A stretch of 64,000 nt of DNA from Acidobacteriaceae bacterium. Lineage in GTDB: Bacteria; Acidobacteriota; Terriglobia; Terriglobales; Acidobacteriaceae. Below, in pieces: positions 1-9,683 of the stretch (the stretch's first letter is position 1; every line of letters starts with the position of its first letter). A model generated the notes under the pieces. That model was given only the letters and a program-made list of their open reading frames with translations, had not been told where the DNA came from and searched no databases. Made by a program: the position numbers and the translations under genes. The DNA lies in assembly GCA_003138365.1 (NCBI GenBank), contig PLFY01000088.1:1-64000 (forward strand), written 5' to 3'.

Positions 1-1782
1 TTCGTTGGAGTCGACGTCGTGATAACTGCCGTCGTAGACGGTGGCTTTGAAGTCCACCACCGGGAAGCCGGCGAGATAGCCGCGGGCGGCGGACTCGACA
101 ATACCTTTCTCGATAGCGGGGATGAAGTTCCGGGGGATGGCGCCACCGAAGACTTCGCTGGCGAATTCGAAGCCGGCACCGCGGGGCCGTGGCTCCATGC
201 GGATCTTGCAGTCGCCGAACTGGCCGTGGCCGCCGGTCTGCTTTTTGTGGCGACCCGGCGCCTCGACCTTGGCGCGGATGGTCTCGCGGTAGGGAACCTT
301 GGGGGCCTTGAGGGTGACCTCGGCATGGTAGCGCTTCTTGAGCCGGCTGACGATGGTTTCAATGTGCGGCTGACCTGCGCCGGCGATGAGGAACTCGTTG
401 GTCATGGGGTCGCGGAAGAAGCGGATGAGGCGGTCCTCCTCCATGAGCTTATGAATGGCGGGAGCGAGTTTGTCCTCGTCGGCGCGGCTCTTGGGCTCGA
501 TGGCGTAGGTCATGGCAGGCTCGGGGAACGCGACCAGATCCACCTGGATCTCGGCGCCCTTCTGGCCCAGCGTGTCGCCGGTGAGGGTGTCGCGGAGCTT
601 GGCCACCGCGCCCAGGTCGCCGGCGTGCAGTTCGGGCACCTCGACGGCCTTGCGGCCCTGCATGATGCTGAGGTGGGAGAGGCGTTCCTGAGAGCGGCGG
701 GTGTAGTTCTCGACGGTGGCGTCGTTGCGAACGATGCCGCTGAGGACTTTGAAGAAAGTAATCCGTCCGGAGAAGGGGTCGGTCATGGTCTTGAAGACCA
801 CCAGCGCCGCCGGTTCGTTGTCGTCTACCTTGCGGAAGGAGATTTCTGCGCCAGCCTCAACGGCAGCGTCTCCGTTTGTGGCGACGGCCTCAAACGATGG
901 CGCGTGGACGGCAATGGGAGCGCGCTCGACGGGCGAGGGGGCGTAGACCTTGATGAAGTCGAGCAGGTGGTCGGTAGCCATGTTGGCCAGGCCGCTGGAG
1001 AAGAGTACCGGGAAGATGCGGTCTTCGCGGATGGCTTCATGGAGCGCGGCGATCAGGTGCTGCTCGGGGATGGTGCCCTTTTCGAAATACTCCTCCATCA
1101 GCTCGTCTTTGCCCTCGGCGACCAGCTCGACCAGCGCCTCATGGCGGGCCTTTGCGTCGGCGGCAAGGCTGTTGGGGATCTCGCCGATTTTGCCGCGGCC
1201 GTCGCCGCCTGGGGTGTAGAAGAACGCCTCCATGGTCACCAGGTCCACCACGCCATGGAAACCTTGCGCATCGGAGATGGGCAACTGGACCGGGACGCAA
1301 TTACGGCCCCAGCGGTCGACAAGATCCTCGACGAGGGCGCTCAAGCCGCCGCCACCGCCGGCTTTGGGGTGGTCCATCTGGTTGACGACGACGATGCGGG
1401 GGACGCTGGCCTCTTCGGCATACCTCCACACCCGCTCGGTCACGGCTTCTACGCCATTCTGGGCGTTGACTAAAACGACAGCAGCTTCGACGGGAAGGAG
1501 GGCCGCACGGGCTTCGTGGGAGAACATATGGAAGCCGGGAGTATCTACGAAATTGATTTTGACGCCCTGCCACTCGGCAAAAGCGACGGCATTCTGCATG
1601 GTTACGCCGCGGGCAATTTCTTCGTCGTCATAGGCGGTGGCGGCGGTGCCGTCGGCCACGCGGCCCTGGGTTGGGGTCATCTTGGCGGCATGCAGCAGCG
1701 CGGCAATCATGGTGGTTTTGCCGCAGTGCGCATGCCCCACTACAGCTACGTTGCGGATCTCACTTCCCTGGTAGGTTTTCAT
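1..1782 (-). CDS. fusA: Elongation factor G-type translation GTPase (3' end runs off the window start)
   Basis: Not in the ORF track because it is open at the window edge. Minus-strand translation from ATG at 1782: MKTYQGSEIRNVAVVGHAHCGKTTMIAALLHAAKMTPTQGRVADGTAATAYDDEEIARGVTMQNAV...INFVDTPGFHMF; P-loop GHAHCGKT and G3 DTPG. Confidence 0.88.
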   Translation of the reverse strand, partial: MKTYQGSEIRNVAVVGHAHCGKTTMIAALLHAAKMTPTQGRVADGTAATAYDDEEIARGVTMQNAVAFAEWQGVKINFVDTPGFHMFSHEARAALLPVEAAVVLVNAQNGVEAVTERVWRYAEEASVPRIVVVNQMDHPKAGGGGGLSALVEDLVDRWGRNCVPVQLPISDAQGFHGVVDLVTMEAFFYTPGGDGRGKIGEIPNSLAADAKARHEALVELVAEGKDELMEEYFEKGTIPEQHLIAALHEAIREDRIFPVLFSSGLANMATDHLLDFIKVYAPSPVERAPIAVHAPSFEAVATNGDAAVEAGAEISFRKVDDNEPAALVVFKTMTDPFSGRITFFKVLSGIVRNDATVENYTRRSQERLSHLSIMQGRKAVEVPELHAGDLGAVAKLRDTLTGDTLGQKGAEIQVDLVAFPEPAMTYAIEPKSRADEDKLAPAIHKLMEEDRLIRFFRDPMTNEFLIAGAGQPHIETIVSRLKKRYHAEVTLKAPKVPYRETIRAKVEAPGRHKKQTGGHGQFGDCKIRMEPRPRGAGFEFASEVFGGAIPRNFIPAIEKGIVESAARGYLAGFPVVDFKATVYDGSYHDVDSNE

Positions 1783-2105
1783 GGGTTTCTCCTTGATAAT
1801 GCAGACTTTGGACGAGTGTCCGTGGGGAATGAGGTCGCTGACTCCCAGGTCTCAAAAGCGAGAACTGGAGCAGCCAGTGAGTTGGGTTGGGCCCGGCACA
1901 GGGAAAGATTGGGAACGTCCTGGGGGGCGTCCAGGTGGCCGGATTGGAGGGCCACGTGTCCCGGTCTGCCGTCTACCTCATTCATAAAGGTTTGGGCCGA
2001 CGCCGTGCAGATGATTGGAGAATGAACCTGCAGGCGTGATTTGCTAAGAAGAGGGATGCTATCACAGGCGGAGTGTGAACGTCCTGTGACTGGGGACACG
2101 AAGAG

Positions 2106-2155
2106 GGGTCAGAGATCAGAGATCAGGGGTCAGAGATCAGGGGTCAGAGATCAGG
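2106..2155. repeat. Tandem GGTCAGAGATCAG heptad-type repeat
   Basis: ggtcagagatcagagatcaggggtcagagatcaggggtcagagatcagg in intergenic DNA. Confidence 0.85.
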
Positions 2156-2424
2156 CGCGGAGTCTGCGGGGCTTTTAGCCTGCCTGAGCACCGGCATCTT
2201 TACGGCTGCTCTGGCCGTCGCCACAAAGGCTGAAATACTGGGCCTCAAGAGTGAGATATGGAGCGCCTTCGGATCTAACGCGCGATGGTTCGTTCCATCG
2301 GATCAAGCGGGTGTGCCTGGTGGGGCGATCAGAGGTTTTGACTCGGTCGGGGGTATTATGCGGCGACACGGCGGTAGGGCTGACGCATTCCCAGGTCTCA
2401 GAGTCGAGGTCTGGGGCACCCGTA

Positions 2425-2474
2425 ATGATACTAAAAGGTATCATACTGTTTGGTATGATACCTTTTAGTATGAT
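2425..2474. repeat. 22-bp near-perfect inverted repeat with 6-nt loop, overlapping the start of the ATPase gene
   Basis: atgatactaaaaggtatcatac (2425-2446) / gtatgataccttttagtatgat (2453-2474); one mismatch. Confidence 0.85.
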
Positions 2475-3678
2475 ACTATTTAGTGTGATTATAAATCCAT
2501 TTCAGTTTGGGCGGGAGTTGGGGCTGGGATCTCTGATTGATCGCGCGGATGAACTCGCGACGGTCGAGCGAACCATTCGCGAGGGCGGCAAGTTGTTCCT
2601 GATTGGCCCGCGGCGGTTTGGCAAGACTTCAATCCTGAAGACCGCCGCAGACCGCCTGTCGGCGGAATCCGCCATTGTGCTGCGTCTGGACGCCGAGAGC
2701 TATCCCACTCTGGATTTGATGGTGGCCGGGATCGTGACCAGTGCGGCCCGGCATTTGAAGGGAGGAGTGAGACGGGCGGGCGAACAGGTGCGGCGCTTCT
2801 TCCACACTTTGCGGCCGGAGCTGGATTACAGTGTCCTGGACGACACCTGGAGCGCAAAGCTTGGCATCGATTCGTCGCGGCAAGACCACACGGTGCTTCT
2901 GACCGAAGCGCTGAACGGCCTTGAACAACTTGCGCGGGCGCAACCGAAGACCAGGCCGGTGGGCCTCATCATCGATGAGTTTCAACGCGTGGTTGAGCTG
3001 GGAGGAAGAGTTGCGGAGGGGCAGATTCGTGCCGCGATTCAGACCCATTCCCGGATTGGATACGTCTTTGCGGGTTCGAAGACCCGGATGCTGAACGACA
3101 TGGTCACCGACGCGGCCAGGCCCTTTTATCGATTGGGGAGCAAGATGTTCCTTGGCCCCATCCCGCGTGAAGATTTCAGCAGATTCCTGGAGGAAAAGTT
3201 CCGCGAAGGCGGGTACTCGGTTGAGCCTCAGGCGATCGTCCGCTTGCTCGATCTAGCCGAGGACGTGCCCTATAACGTGCAAATGCTGGCGCATAGTTGC
3301 TGGTTTCGATTGAGAGAGGGCACGACTGCGAATCCCTCTGCTCTTACACAACCGTTTGTATACGAAACACTGGTCTACCTCGTTCGACAGCAGGATCCAT
3401 TCTTCACCCAGCTATGGAGAGCGCTTACATCGATCCAGCAGCGAACGCTGCTGGCGGTCGTAGAACAAGGTGGGGTCAATCTCCAGTCGACCAAGACAGC
3501 ACAGTCTGTCGGCCGAGGGCCTGGAACGATTCGAAAATCTCTTCATTCCATGATCGACAGCGGCATTCTTCGCGAGGATCACCTGATGAGTTCCACCCGT
3601 CTGCGGTTTGAGGACCCGTTTTTTGCTCAGTGGATTCGAGTGACCATCATGCCAGCCAACGGGCTCCGGCAAGCCTGA
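2470..3678 (+). CDS. AAA-type ATP-binding protein (archaeal-ATPase-like) with C-terminal winged-helix-like region
   Basis: ORF 2251-3678; likely start ATG 2470 (MILFSVIINPFQFGRELGLGSLIDRADEL). Walker A GPRRFGKTS, Walker B LIIDEFQ. Confidence 0.75.
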   Translation: MILFSVIINPFQFGRELGLGSLIDRADELATVERTIREGGKLFLIGPRRFGKTSILKTAADRLSAESAIVLRLDAESYPTLDLMVAGIVTSAARHLKGGVRRAGEQVRRFFHTLRPELDYSVLDDTWSAKLGIDSSRQDHTVLLTEALNGLEQLARAQPKTRPVGLIIDEFQRVVELGGRVAEGQIRAAIQTHSRIGYVFAGSKTRMLNDMVTDAARPFYRLGSKMFLGPIPREDFSRFLEEKFREGGYSVEPQAIVRLLDLAEDVPYNVQMLAHSCWFRLREGTTANPSALTQPFVYETLVYLVRQQDPFFTQLWRALTSIQQRTLLAVVEQGGVNLQSTKTAQSVGRGPGTIRKSLHSMIDSGILREDHLMSSTRLRFEDPFFAQWIRVTIMPANGLRQA

Positions 3679-3680
3679 TA

Positions 3681-5207
3681 TTAGATGGCTGCGGCGGCGG
3701 GGAGGATGTCTTCTACATCGACCCACTCGGTGGGGTAGTTGCCGGTGTAGCAGGCGGTGCAGTAACCGGTGTGCTCTGCGCCGTCGCAGCTCTTCAGGAG
3801 GCCTTCGAGGGATAGGTAGGCTAGTGAGTCGGCTTCAATGTATTGGCGGATCTCTTCTACGGACTTATTCGCAGCTATCAAGTCGCGCTTGCTGGGGGTA
3901 TCTACACCATAGAAGCAGGGGGAGATGGTGGGCGGGCAACTTATGCGGAGATGGACCTCTTTTGCGCCTGCGCCGCGGACCATGCGCACAATCTTCCGGC
4001 TCGTCGTGCCGCGGATGATGGAGTCGTCGATGAGGATGACGCGCTTGCCTTCCAGCAGGTTGTGGACGGGGTTGAGCTTGAGGCGGACACCGAAGTCGCG
4101 GACACGCTGCTCGGGCTCAATGAAGGTGCGGCCTACATAGTGGTTGCGGATGAGCCCGAAGCGGAAGGGGATGCGGGCTTCTTCAGCGTACCCCAAAGCT
4201 GCTGTCACTCCGGAGTCGGGGACGGGAACGACGACGTCGGCGGAAACTCCGGATTCGCGGGCTAGCTGGCGGCCCATCTGGTCGCGGCTTTCCTGAACCC
4301 AACGGCCGAAGATGCGGCTGTCAGGACGGGCGAAGTAGACGTGCTCGAAGATGCAACTTGATTGGGGAACGCCGGTGGAGTATTGGCGGCTGGTGACGCC
4401 GTCCTCGGTGACCATGACCAGTTCGCCGGGGAGGACGTCGCGCTCGTATTCGGCGCGGAGGAGGTCGAAGGCGCAGGTTTCAGAGGCGAAGACGATGGTG
4501 TCTGGGCCGTTGGAGTTGCGGATGCGGCCCATGGAGAGCGGGCGGAAACCGCGTGGATCGCGGGCGGCGAAGATGCGGTCGCGCGTCATCATGACGATGG
4601 AGAATGCGCCCTCGACCTGGGAAAGCGAGTCGGCGATGGCGTCTACGAGCGAGCAGGCGCGGGAGTGGGCGATGAGCTGGACGATGATCTCGGAGTCGGA
4701 AGTGGTTTGAAAGTAAGCGCCATCGCGTTCGAGGCGGGCACGGACGTTGCCGAGGTTGACGAGGTTGCCGTTGTGGGCGATGGCGATGAGGCCCTTGGTG
4801 GAGTCGACGCGGATGGGCTGGGCGTTGAGGAGAGCCGAGTCGCCGGTGGTGGAGTAGCGGGTGTGGCCGATGGCCATGGAGCCGGGGAGCTTGGCGAGGA
4901 CGTCGTCGGTGAAGATTTCAGAGACGAGGCCCATGCCCTTGATGTTGGCCAGATGATAGCCGTCGGCGGTGGCGATGCCGGCTGACTCCTGGCCGCGATG
5001 CTGCAAGGCATAGAGGCCTAGATAGGCCTGGCGGGCAGCTTCAGGGTGGCCGTGGATGGCGACTACACCGCATTCTTCGCGGAGTTTGTCAAATGCAGGG
5101 AACAGGGAACAGGGAACAGGGATCAGGGCTGACGAAGCCGAGGCGACGGGAATTTCATTCGTCGGGCTCCGAATTCCATCAACTCCCTCGTAGAGGCGGC
5201 GGGTCAT
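3681..5207 (-). CDS. purF: Amidophosphoribosyltransferase
   Basis: [36 protein letters not shown]-terminal nucleophile domain; [22 protein letters not shown] motif. Confidence 0.95.
   Translation of the reverse strand: MTRRLYEGVDGIRSPTNEIPVASASSALIPVPCSLFPAFDKLREECGVVAIHGHPEAARQAYLGLYALQHRGQESAGIATADGYHLANIKGMGLVSEIFTDDVLAKLPGSMAIGHTRYSTTGDSALLNAQPIRVDSTKGLIAIAHNGNLVNLGNVRARLERDGAYFQTTSDSEIIVQLIAHSRACSLVDAIADSLSQVEGAFSIVMMTRDRIFAARDPRGFRPLSMGRIRNSNGPDTIVFASETCAFDLLRAEYERDVLPGELVMVTEDGVTSRQYSTGVPQSSCIFEHVYFARPDSRIFGRWVQESRDQMGRQLARESGVSADVVVPVPDSGVTAALGYAEEARIPFRFGLIRNHYVGRTFIEPEQRVRDFGVRLKLNPVHNLLEGKRVILIDDSIIRGTTSRKIVRMVRGAGAKEVHLRISCPPTISPCFYGVDTPSKRDLIAANKSVEEIRQYIEADSLAYLSLEGLLKSCDGAEHTGYCTACYTGNYPTEWVDVEDILPAAAAI
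5096..5128. repeat. GGGAACA/GGGATCA heptad repeat inside the purF 5' coding region
   Basis: cagggaacagggaacagggaacagggatcaggg; in purF frame encodes [11 protein letters not shown]. Confidence 0.8.
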
Positions 5208-7690
5208 GCCGTTACCTCGCCGTGGAGGGTGGCTTCCAAGGCGGAGGCCCAGGGCTTGCGGAGGCTGGCTAGCGGGGCGGAGATGAAGGGATCGTGGTAG
5301 ATGGAAACTTCAAGGCGGTGGCCGCCGGTAACGCCGATGCGGGCGGAGAAGAAGCTGTATTCGGCAGCGAGGGATTCAATTTGGGGGACCCGGCTGGGAT
5401 GTGCGGTGACCAGCATGGTGGAAGCGGGCTCGGCGAACAGGCCGAAGAGAGGATGAACCATGAGGGACTGGTCCTGCTCGACGGCAGCGCCGATATCCTT
5501 TGGAAATCCGGCCTGGGCCAAGGCTACCGCGAGGCCGCCGTCAGAGAGGTCGCAGGCGGAACTGAGCAGTTGATGGTCGGCGAGGACGGCGAGCAGGGTG
5601 TGGAGATCGGCTTCGGCGTCAAGGTCAAGCGGCGGCGGCTGGCCCCACAGGCCGCCAAGAACTACCTTGGCGTATTCGGAAGAGCCAAAGGCGACCAACT
5701 CGGCGGTGGCGAAGGCTTCGGGGTCTTCCGCGTCCTCGGGAACGACCGCGGCCTCACCGCCGAGCACGCCCGGCAGTGGGCTGGCATTGTCTTCCGCTTG
5801 ATCGGGATGAAAGGGCACATGGAGATCGGGGTCGGGCTCCTGGCCGGCGGGGATCGGCCAAAGAAGAAGGATGGCGTCGCCTTGGGCCTGGAAGTGAGAG
5901 GGAACGGCTTTGGTAACGTCGTCGAGGATGCCGACGATGCCGAGGACGGGGGTAGGATAGATGCCTTCGCCGCGGGTTTCATTGTAGAGAGAGACGTTGC
6001 CGCCGGTGATGGGGGTGGAGAGGGCGGTGCAGGCTTCGGCGATGCCGTCAATGGCGGCGGAGAGCTGGGCCATGATTTCAGGCTTCTCAGGGTTGCCGAA
6101 GTTGAGGCAGTTGGTGGCAGCCACTGGGGTTGCGCCGGTGCAGGCTACCTTGCGGGCGGCTTCGGCTACTGCGTGCATGGCGCCTAGCTTGGGGTTGAGA
6201 TAGGCCCAACGGCCATTGCCGTCCAGAGCCATCGCCAGTCCACGCTCGCGGCCTGGACTTCCGGTGCCCTTGATGCGCATGACTCCGGCTTCGCCGCCGG
6301 GTCCGATCACGGTGTTGGTCTGGACCATGGTGTCGTACTGCTCGTGAACCCAGCGCTTGGAACAGACGTTTGAACTGGCGAGGAGTTTTTTCAGGTCGGC
6401 AGTGAAATCGCGGTCTTCGGCGAGCTGGGCGAGGACGGCTTCAGAGGGATTGAGCGGGACGGGTGAGTTCCAGACGCCGACGGGGCGGTTGTAGAGGGGA
6501 GCGTCGTCAGTGAGGGACCGATTGGGAATGTCTGCGACGAGAACGCCGTGGTGGCGGATGCGGAGGCGCGGCGCGGGCTCGACGGCGCCGACAATGACCG
6601 CATCCAATCCCCATTTTGAGAAGACGCGGAGGACTTCGTCTTCGCTGCCCTTGATGGCGACCAGCAACATGCGCTCCTGACTTTCGGAGAGCATGATTTC
6701 ATAGGCGGACATTCCGGTTTCGCGCTGGGGAACGAGGTCGAGCTCGACGTCGAGGCCGACACCGCCGCGGGCGCCCATCTCGCAGGTGGAACAGGTGAGG
6801 CCGGCGGCGCCCATGTCCTGAATGCCGACGATGGCCCCAGTGCGCATGGCCTCAAGGCAGGCTTCGAGGAGCAGCTTTTCCATGAAGGGGTCGCCCACTT
6901 GAACATTGGGCCGCTTCTGTTCGGAGCCCTCTTTGAACTCTTCCGAGGCCATGGTTGCGCCGTGGATGCCGTCGCGGCCAGTCTTTGCGCCTACATAAAT
7001 GACGGGGTTGCCGACGCCAGTGGCTTTGCCGTAAAAGATCTCGTCAATGCGAACGAGGCCGAGGGCGAAGGCGTTGACCAGGGGGTTGCCGCTGTAACAG
7101 GACTCGAATTTGGTTTCGCCGCCGAGATTGGGCACGCCGAAACAGTTGCCGTAACCGGCGATGCCGCTTACCACGCCTTCAACGATGGAGTGGTTGCGGG
7201 CGATGAGCTTGCGCTCTTCAGCGTCTTGACCGGCCTCCTCGGTAATTGGCCCGAAACGGAGCGAATCCATCACGGCGAGGGGCCGGGCGCCCATGGTGAA
7301 GATGTCGCGGAGAATGCCGCCGACGCCGGTAGCCGCGCCCTGGAAGGGCTCGATGTAGCTGGGGTGGTTGTGGGACTCGATTTTGAAGGCGCAGGCCCAG
7401 CCATCGCCCACGTCGATGATGCCGGCGTTCTCTCCGGGACCCTGGACAACGCGGTCGCTCTTGGTGGGCAGCCGCTTGAGGTACACTCGGCTGGACTTGT
7501 AGGAGCAGTGTTCGCTCCACATCACGCTGTAAATGCCAAGCTCAGTGAGGGATGGGACGCGGCCCAGCGCCGCCAGGATGCGAGTGTACTCATCCGCGGT
7601 GATGCTGTGTGAGGCGAGCAACTGCGGGGTCACCGCAACCGGTTCGGGAACAACTACAGAGGAGGCTGTGGTCATCACGATTGCCTTCAT
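5204..7690 (-). CDS. purL: Phosphoribosylformylglycinamidine synthase subunit PurL
   Basis: [63 protein letters not shown]; overlaps the purF start. Confidence 0.96.
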   Translation of the reverse strand: MKAIVMTTASSVVVPEPVAVTPQLLASHSITADEYTRILAALGRVPSLTELGIYSVMWSEHCSYKSSRVYLKRLPTKSDRVVQGPGENAGIIDVGDGWACAFKIESHNHPSYIEPFQGAATGVGGILRDIFTMGARPLAVMDSLRFGPITEEAGQDAEERKLIARNHSIVEGVVSGIAGYGNCFGVPNLGGETKFESCYSGNPLVNAFALGLVRIDEIFYGKATGVGNPVIYVGAKTGRDGIHGATMASEEFKEGSEQKRPNVQVGDPFMEKLLLEACLEAMRTGAIVGIQDMGAAGLTCSTCEMGARGGVGLDVELDLVPQRETGMSAYEIMLSESQERMLLVAIKGSEDEVLRVFSKWGLDAVIVGAVEPAPRLRIRHHGVLVADIPNRSLTDDAPLYNRPVGVWNSPVPLNPSEAVLAQLAEDRDFTADLKKLLASSNVCSKRWVHEQYDTMVQTNTVIGPGGEAGVMRIKGTGSPGRERGLAMALDGNGRWAYLNPKLGAMHAVAEAARKVACTGATPVAATNCLNFGNPEKPEIMAQLSAAIDGIAEACTALSTPITGGNVSLYNETRGEGIYPTPVLGIVGILDDVTKAVPSHFQAQGDAILLLWPIPAGQEPDPDLHVPFHPDQAEDNASPLPGVLGGEAAVVPEDAEDPEAFATAELVAFGSSEYAKVVLGGLWGQPPPLDLDAEADLHTLLAVLADHQLLSSACDLSDGGLAVALAQAGFPKDIGAAVEQDQSLMVHPLFGLFAEPASTMLVTAHPSRVPQIESLAAEYSFFSARIGVTGGHRLEVSIYHDPFISAPLASLRKPWASALEATLHGEVTA

Positions 7691-7698
7691 TGTCGCAC

Positions 7699-7727
7699 GG
7701 CGCCTGCGGTGGGGCAGGCGCCTTCGG
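7699..7727. repeat. GGCGCCTGC-GGTGGG-GCAGGCGCC palindromic repeat plus TTCGGC tail, upstream of purL
   Basis: Perfect 9-bp stem 7699-7707/7714-7722, 6-nt loop; core shared with 24411-24436. Confidence 0.7.
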
Positions 7728-7869
7728 CCAGGACACGCGTGGAAAAATGCGGGCGGGTTCTTGAAGAAAGCAACTGTGGTGGCAGATCAGTTGATTCGGT
7801 CCGTGCGCGAACGCGGTGGCGGATGGGGCAAAGGCTGTGCGATACTTTTTATGGATATTCCCACCCCGA

Positions 7870-7956
7870 GCCGGGATGGTGGAACTGGCAGACGCAGCGG
7901 ACTCAAAATCCGCCGACCGCAAGGTCATGGGGGTTCGACCCCCCCTCCCGGCACCA
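7870..7956 (+). tRNA. tRNA-Leu (anticodon CAA)
   Basis: GCCGGGA...TCCCGGCACCA acceptor stem; anticodon arm GCGGA CTCAAAA TCCGC; class II variable arm; GGTTCGACC T-loop. Confidence 0.93.
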
Positions 7957-7978
7957 TAAAATCAATAACTTAGCTTGC

Positions 7979-8008
7979 TATACCCGCTGGGGGTATAGGC
8001 CAGTTTTT
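7979..8008 (+). terminator. Probable terminator after tRNA-Leu
   Basis: tataccc-gctgg-gggtata hairpin, then ggccagttttt. Confidence 0.45.
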
Positions 8009-8263
8009 AAGTCAGGTAGCCAATTTGGGAACCACTTGCTCCTTTAGGTGTACCGGGCTTGATTTGGTCCCAGAACGATTCCGATAGCCTCACCCCTGCC
8101 AACACGCCAGCGGCCCACCCTGTGGCCGCCTTAGCCCCGTCGTTGGTGCCACTTCTCCTACTTTTCTCATGCTTACAAAGTAACGGGACTGACGTAACCA
8201 AGTGCCCGGTGGGAGGATTAGGCATGGCTGATCTGGGCGGGGACTTGCAGAATATCTTTCAGT

Positions 8264-8671
8264 TCATTGGATGGCCTCCTGCGCATGAACGAGGTTGGTG
8301 TTGAGTTGCCGCGGAGCTTTGAGCGCAGCACGAATCACGCTTTCAGTGATTGCGTCGAAGGTGACGCGCACATATCGGCGAAGGTTCAAAACCTGCTGAA
8401 GGTGCCATGCAATCGCTTCTCCCTCGCGGTCGGGGTCCGTGGCTAGGTAAACCTGTTCGGAGCGGGCGGCGCGCTGCCGCAGTTGTAAAACGACAGATTC
8501 GCTCCGTTCGAGGATCTGGTATTCAAGCCGGTAAGTGTTCGGCTCGACACCCAAGCTCTTCACCGGGAGATCCCGAATATGCCCAACGCTTGCGGCAACA
8601 TCCCAACCGCTGCCCAAAATTGCCTTGATCTTCTTTATCTTGTTTGGGCTCTCCACGATCATCAGGTTCAT
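8264..8671 (-). pseudogene. Truncated DNA topoisomerase I, TOPRIM-domain fragment
   Basis: MNLMIVESPNKIKKIKAILGSGWDVAASVGHIRDLP...YLATDPDREGEAIAWHL is the TopA TOPRIM region; stop comes shortly after HAQEAIQ, no catalytic Tyr domain. Confidence 0.75.
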
Positions 8672-8706
8672 GCGGTTGCCTCTTGCGCAGCGATGTTCCG
8701 GCAGGA

Positions 8707-9132
8707 TTATGCAACGGTGGGATGTGTTGGACTCTTCAACTTGTAGATGGAGGCAAAGTAGGCCACCATGACGCGAAATGTCTTGGAGCGATTCACTCCC
8801 CCAAGAATCTCGCCTCCGACTCTCTCCAGTTCATCCGCGATCTCGTAGGTCAACGGGAAGACGAAGGCGGTGTCGATAGCTTGAAACGGAATGTTCAGCC
8901 ACGGGCCGTTGTAGAACCCAACAAGTTGCGCCTGGGCGGCCTTGGTTTTGAAGTTCATGATGATGTGCTCTGCGAGGGCGTTCTTTCTCCGGATTTTCAG
9001 CACAGCAAAAAGTTGGTTGAAATGGCTCAAAGTGAATCTGGAATCGACGGTGAGCCGGAGTTGGGTGCGCTTCTCTGCGGGAGCAACAACTCTACGCTTC
9101 GTTCGGGGTGCGGTCCTCTTGGGTGGGGTCAT
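8707..9132 (-). CDS. Conserved protein of unknown function, paralogue of 15190-15705
   Basis: ATG 9132 with AAAGGA upstream; LRLTVDSRFTLSHFNQLFAVLKIRRKNALAEHIIMNFK...IPFQAIDTAFVFPLTYEIADELERVGGEILGGVNRSKTF near-identical to the second copy. Confidence 0.7.
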   Translation of the reverse strand: MTPPKRTAPRTKRRVVAPAEKRTQLRLTVDSRFTLSHFNQLFAVLKIRRKNALAEHIIMNFKTKAAQAQLVGFYNGPWLNIPFQAIDTAFVFPLTYEIADELERVGGEILGGVNRSKTFRVMVAYFASIYKLKSPTHPTVA

Positions 9133-9242
9133 GCCGTTTCCTTTCTGTGATGTATTATAGAGCCTATCTGTACGAGTTTGGAAAGACAATAACGCTAAAA
9201 TACAGCAATTAAAGCGGGTTTTGGATAGCGAATAGTTGGGGT

Positions 9243-9683
9243 GGCAGTGGGTTTATTGCACGGGGAGGCGTTTTGGACGCATCTCCGTGCGCACTCTTCA
9301 CTGGAAACGGCCGTGCCTCATGTGGCGATTCTCATGAGGCAGAATCTCCATTCTTTGTTGGAAGAAAGGGCAAACAAATCCCTCTCAACACACTCGAAGG
9401 GGCTTTTCAACAACTGCGCCAGCACGCTGGCCTGCATCGAGAAGGAGGACCGCGCTGCCAACCGCGCCTCCATGACCTGCGCCATACCTCGGCAGTTCAT
9501 CGACTGACAGCGTGGTACCGCGAAGGTAAAGATGTGCAACTGCTGTTGCCGCAACTGTCCGTGTACATGGGGCACGCACATTTGGCTGCGACCCAGGTGT
9601 ATCTCACCATGACGCCGGAACTCCTGCACGAGGCAAGCCTGCGATTTGAACTCTATGCCAAGCGGGAGGACCATCATGACTGA
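9243..9683 (+). pseudogene. C-terminal fragment of a tyrosine recombinase (RitB-like, second recombinase of a RIT element)
   Basis: RLHDLRHTSAVHRL...YMGHAHLAATQVYLTMTPELLHEASLRFELYAKRED; overlaps the next recombinase start by 8 nt; N-terminal half absent. Confidence 0.7.

Noticed and set aside
19-1473. Long plus-strand ORF of 484 aa
   Set aside because: It is antisense to EF-G, whose minus-strand translation is clearly conserved; low-complexity G/A/V/E/D-rich translation typical of GC-rich antisense frames.
2106-2155. GATCAG tandem block as a CRISPR array
   Set aside because: Units are about 7-14 nt with no unique spacers.
4362-4985. Plus-strand ORFs opposite purF and purL (e.g. 4362-4985, 5294-6187, 6899-7612)
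   Set aside because: Antisense shadows of purF/purL with no family signature.
8007-8225. Minus ORF next to tRNA-Leu as an integrase remnant
   Set aside because: The translation shows no recombinase motif; no basis for tRNA-Leu as an attachment site.
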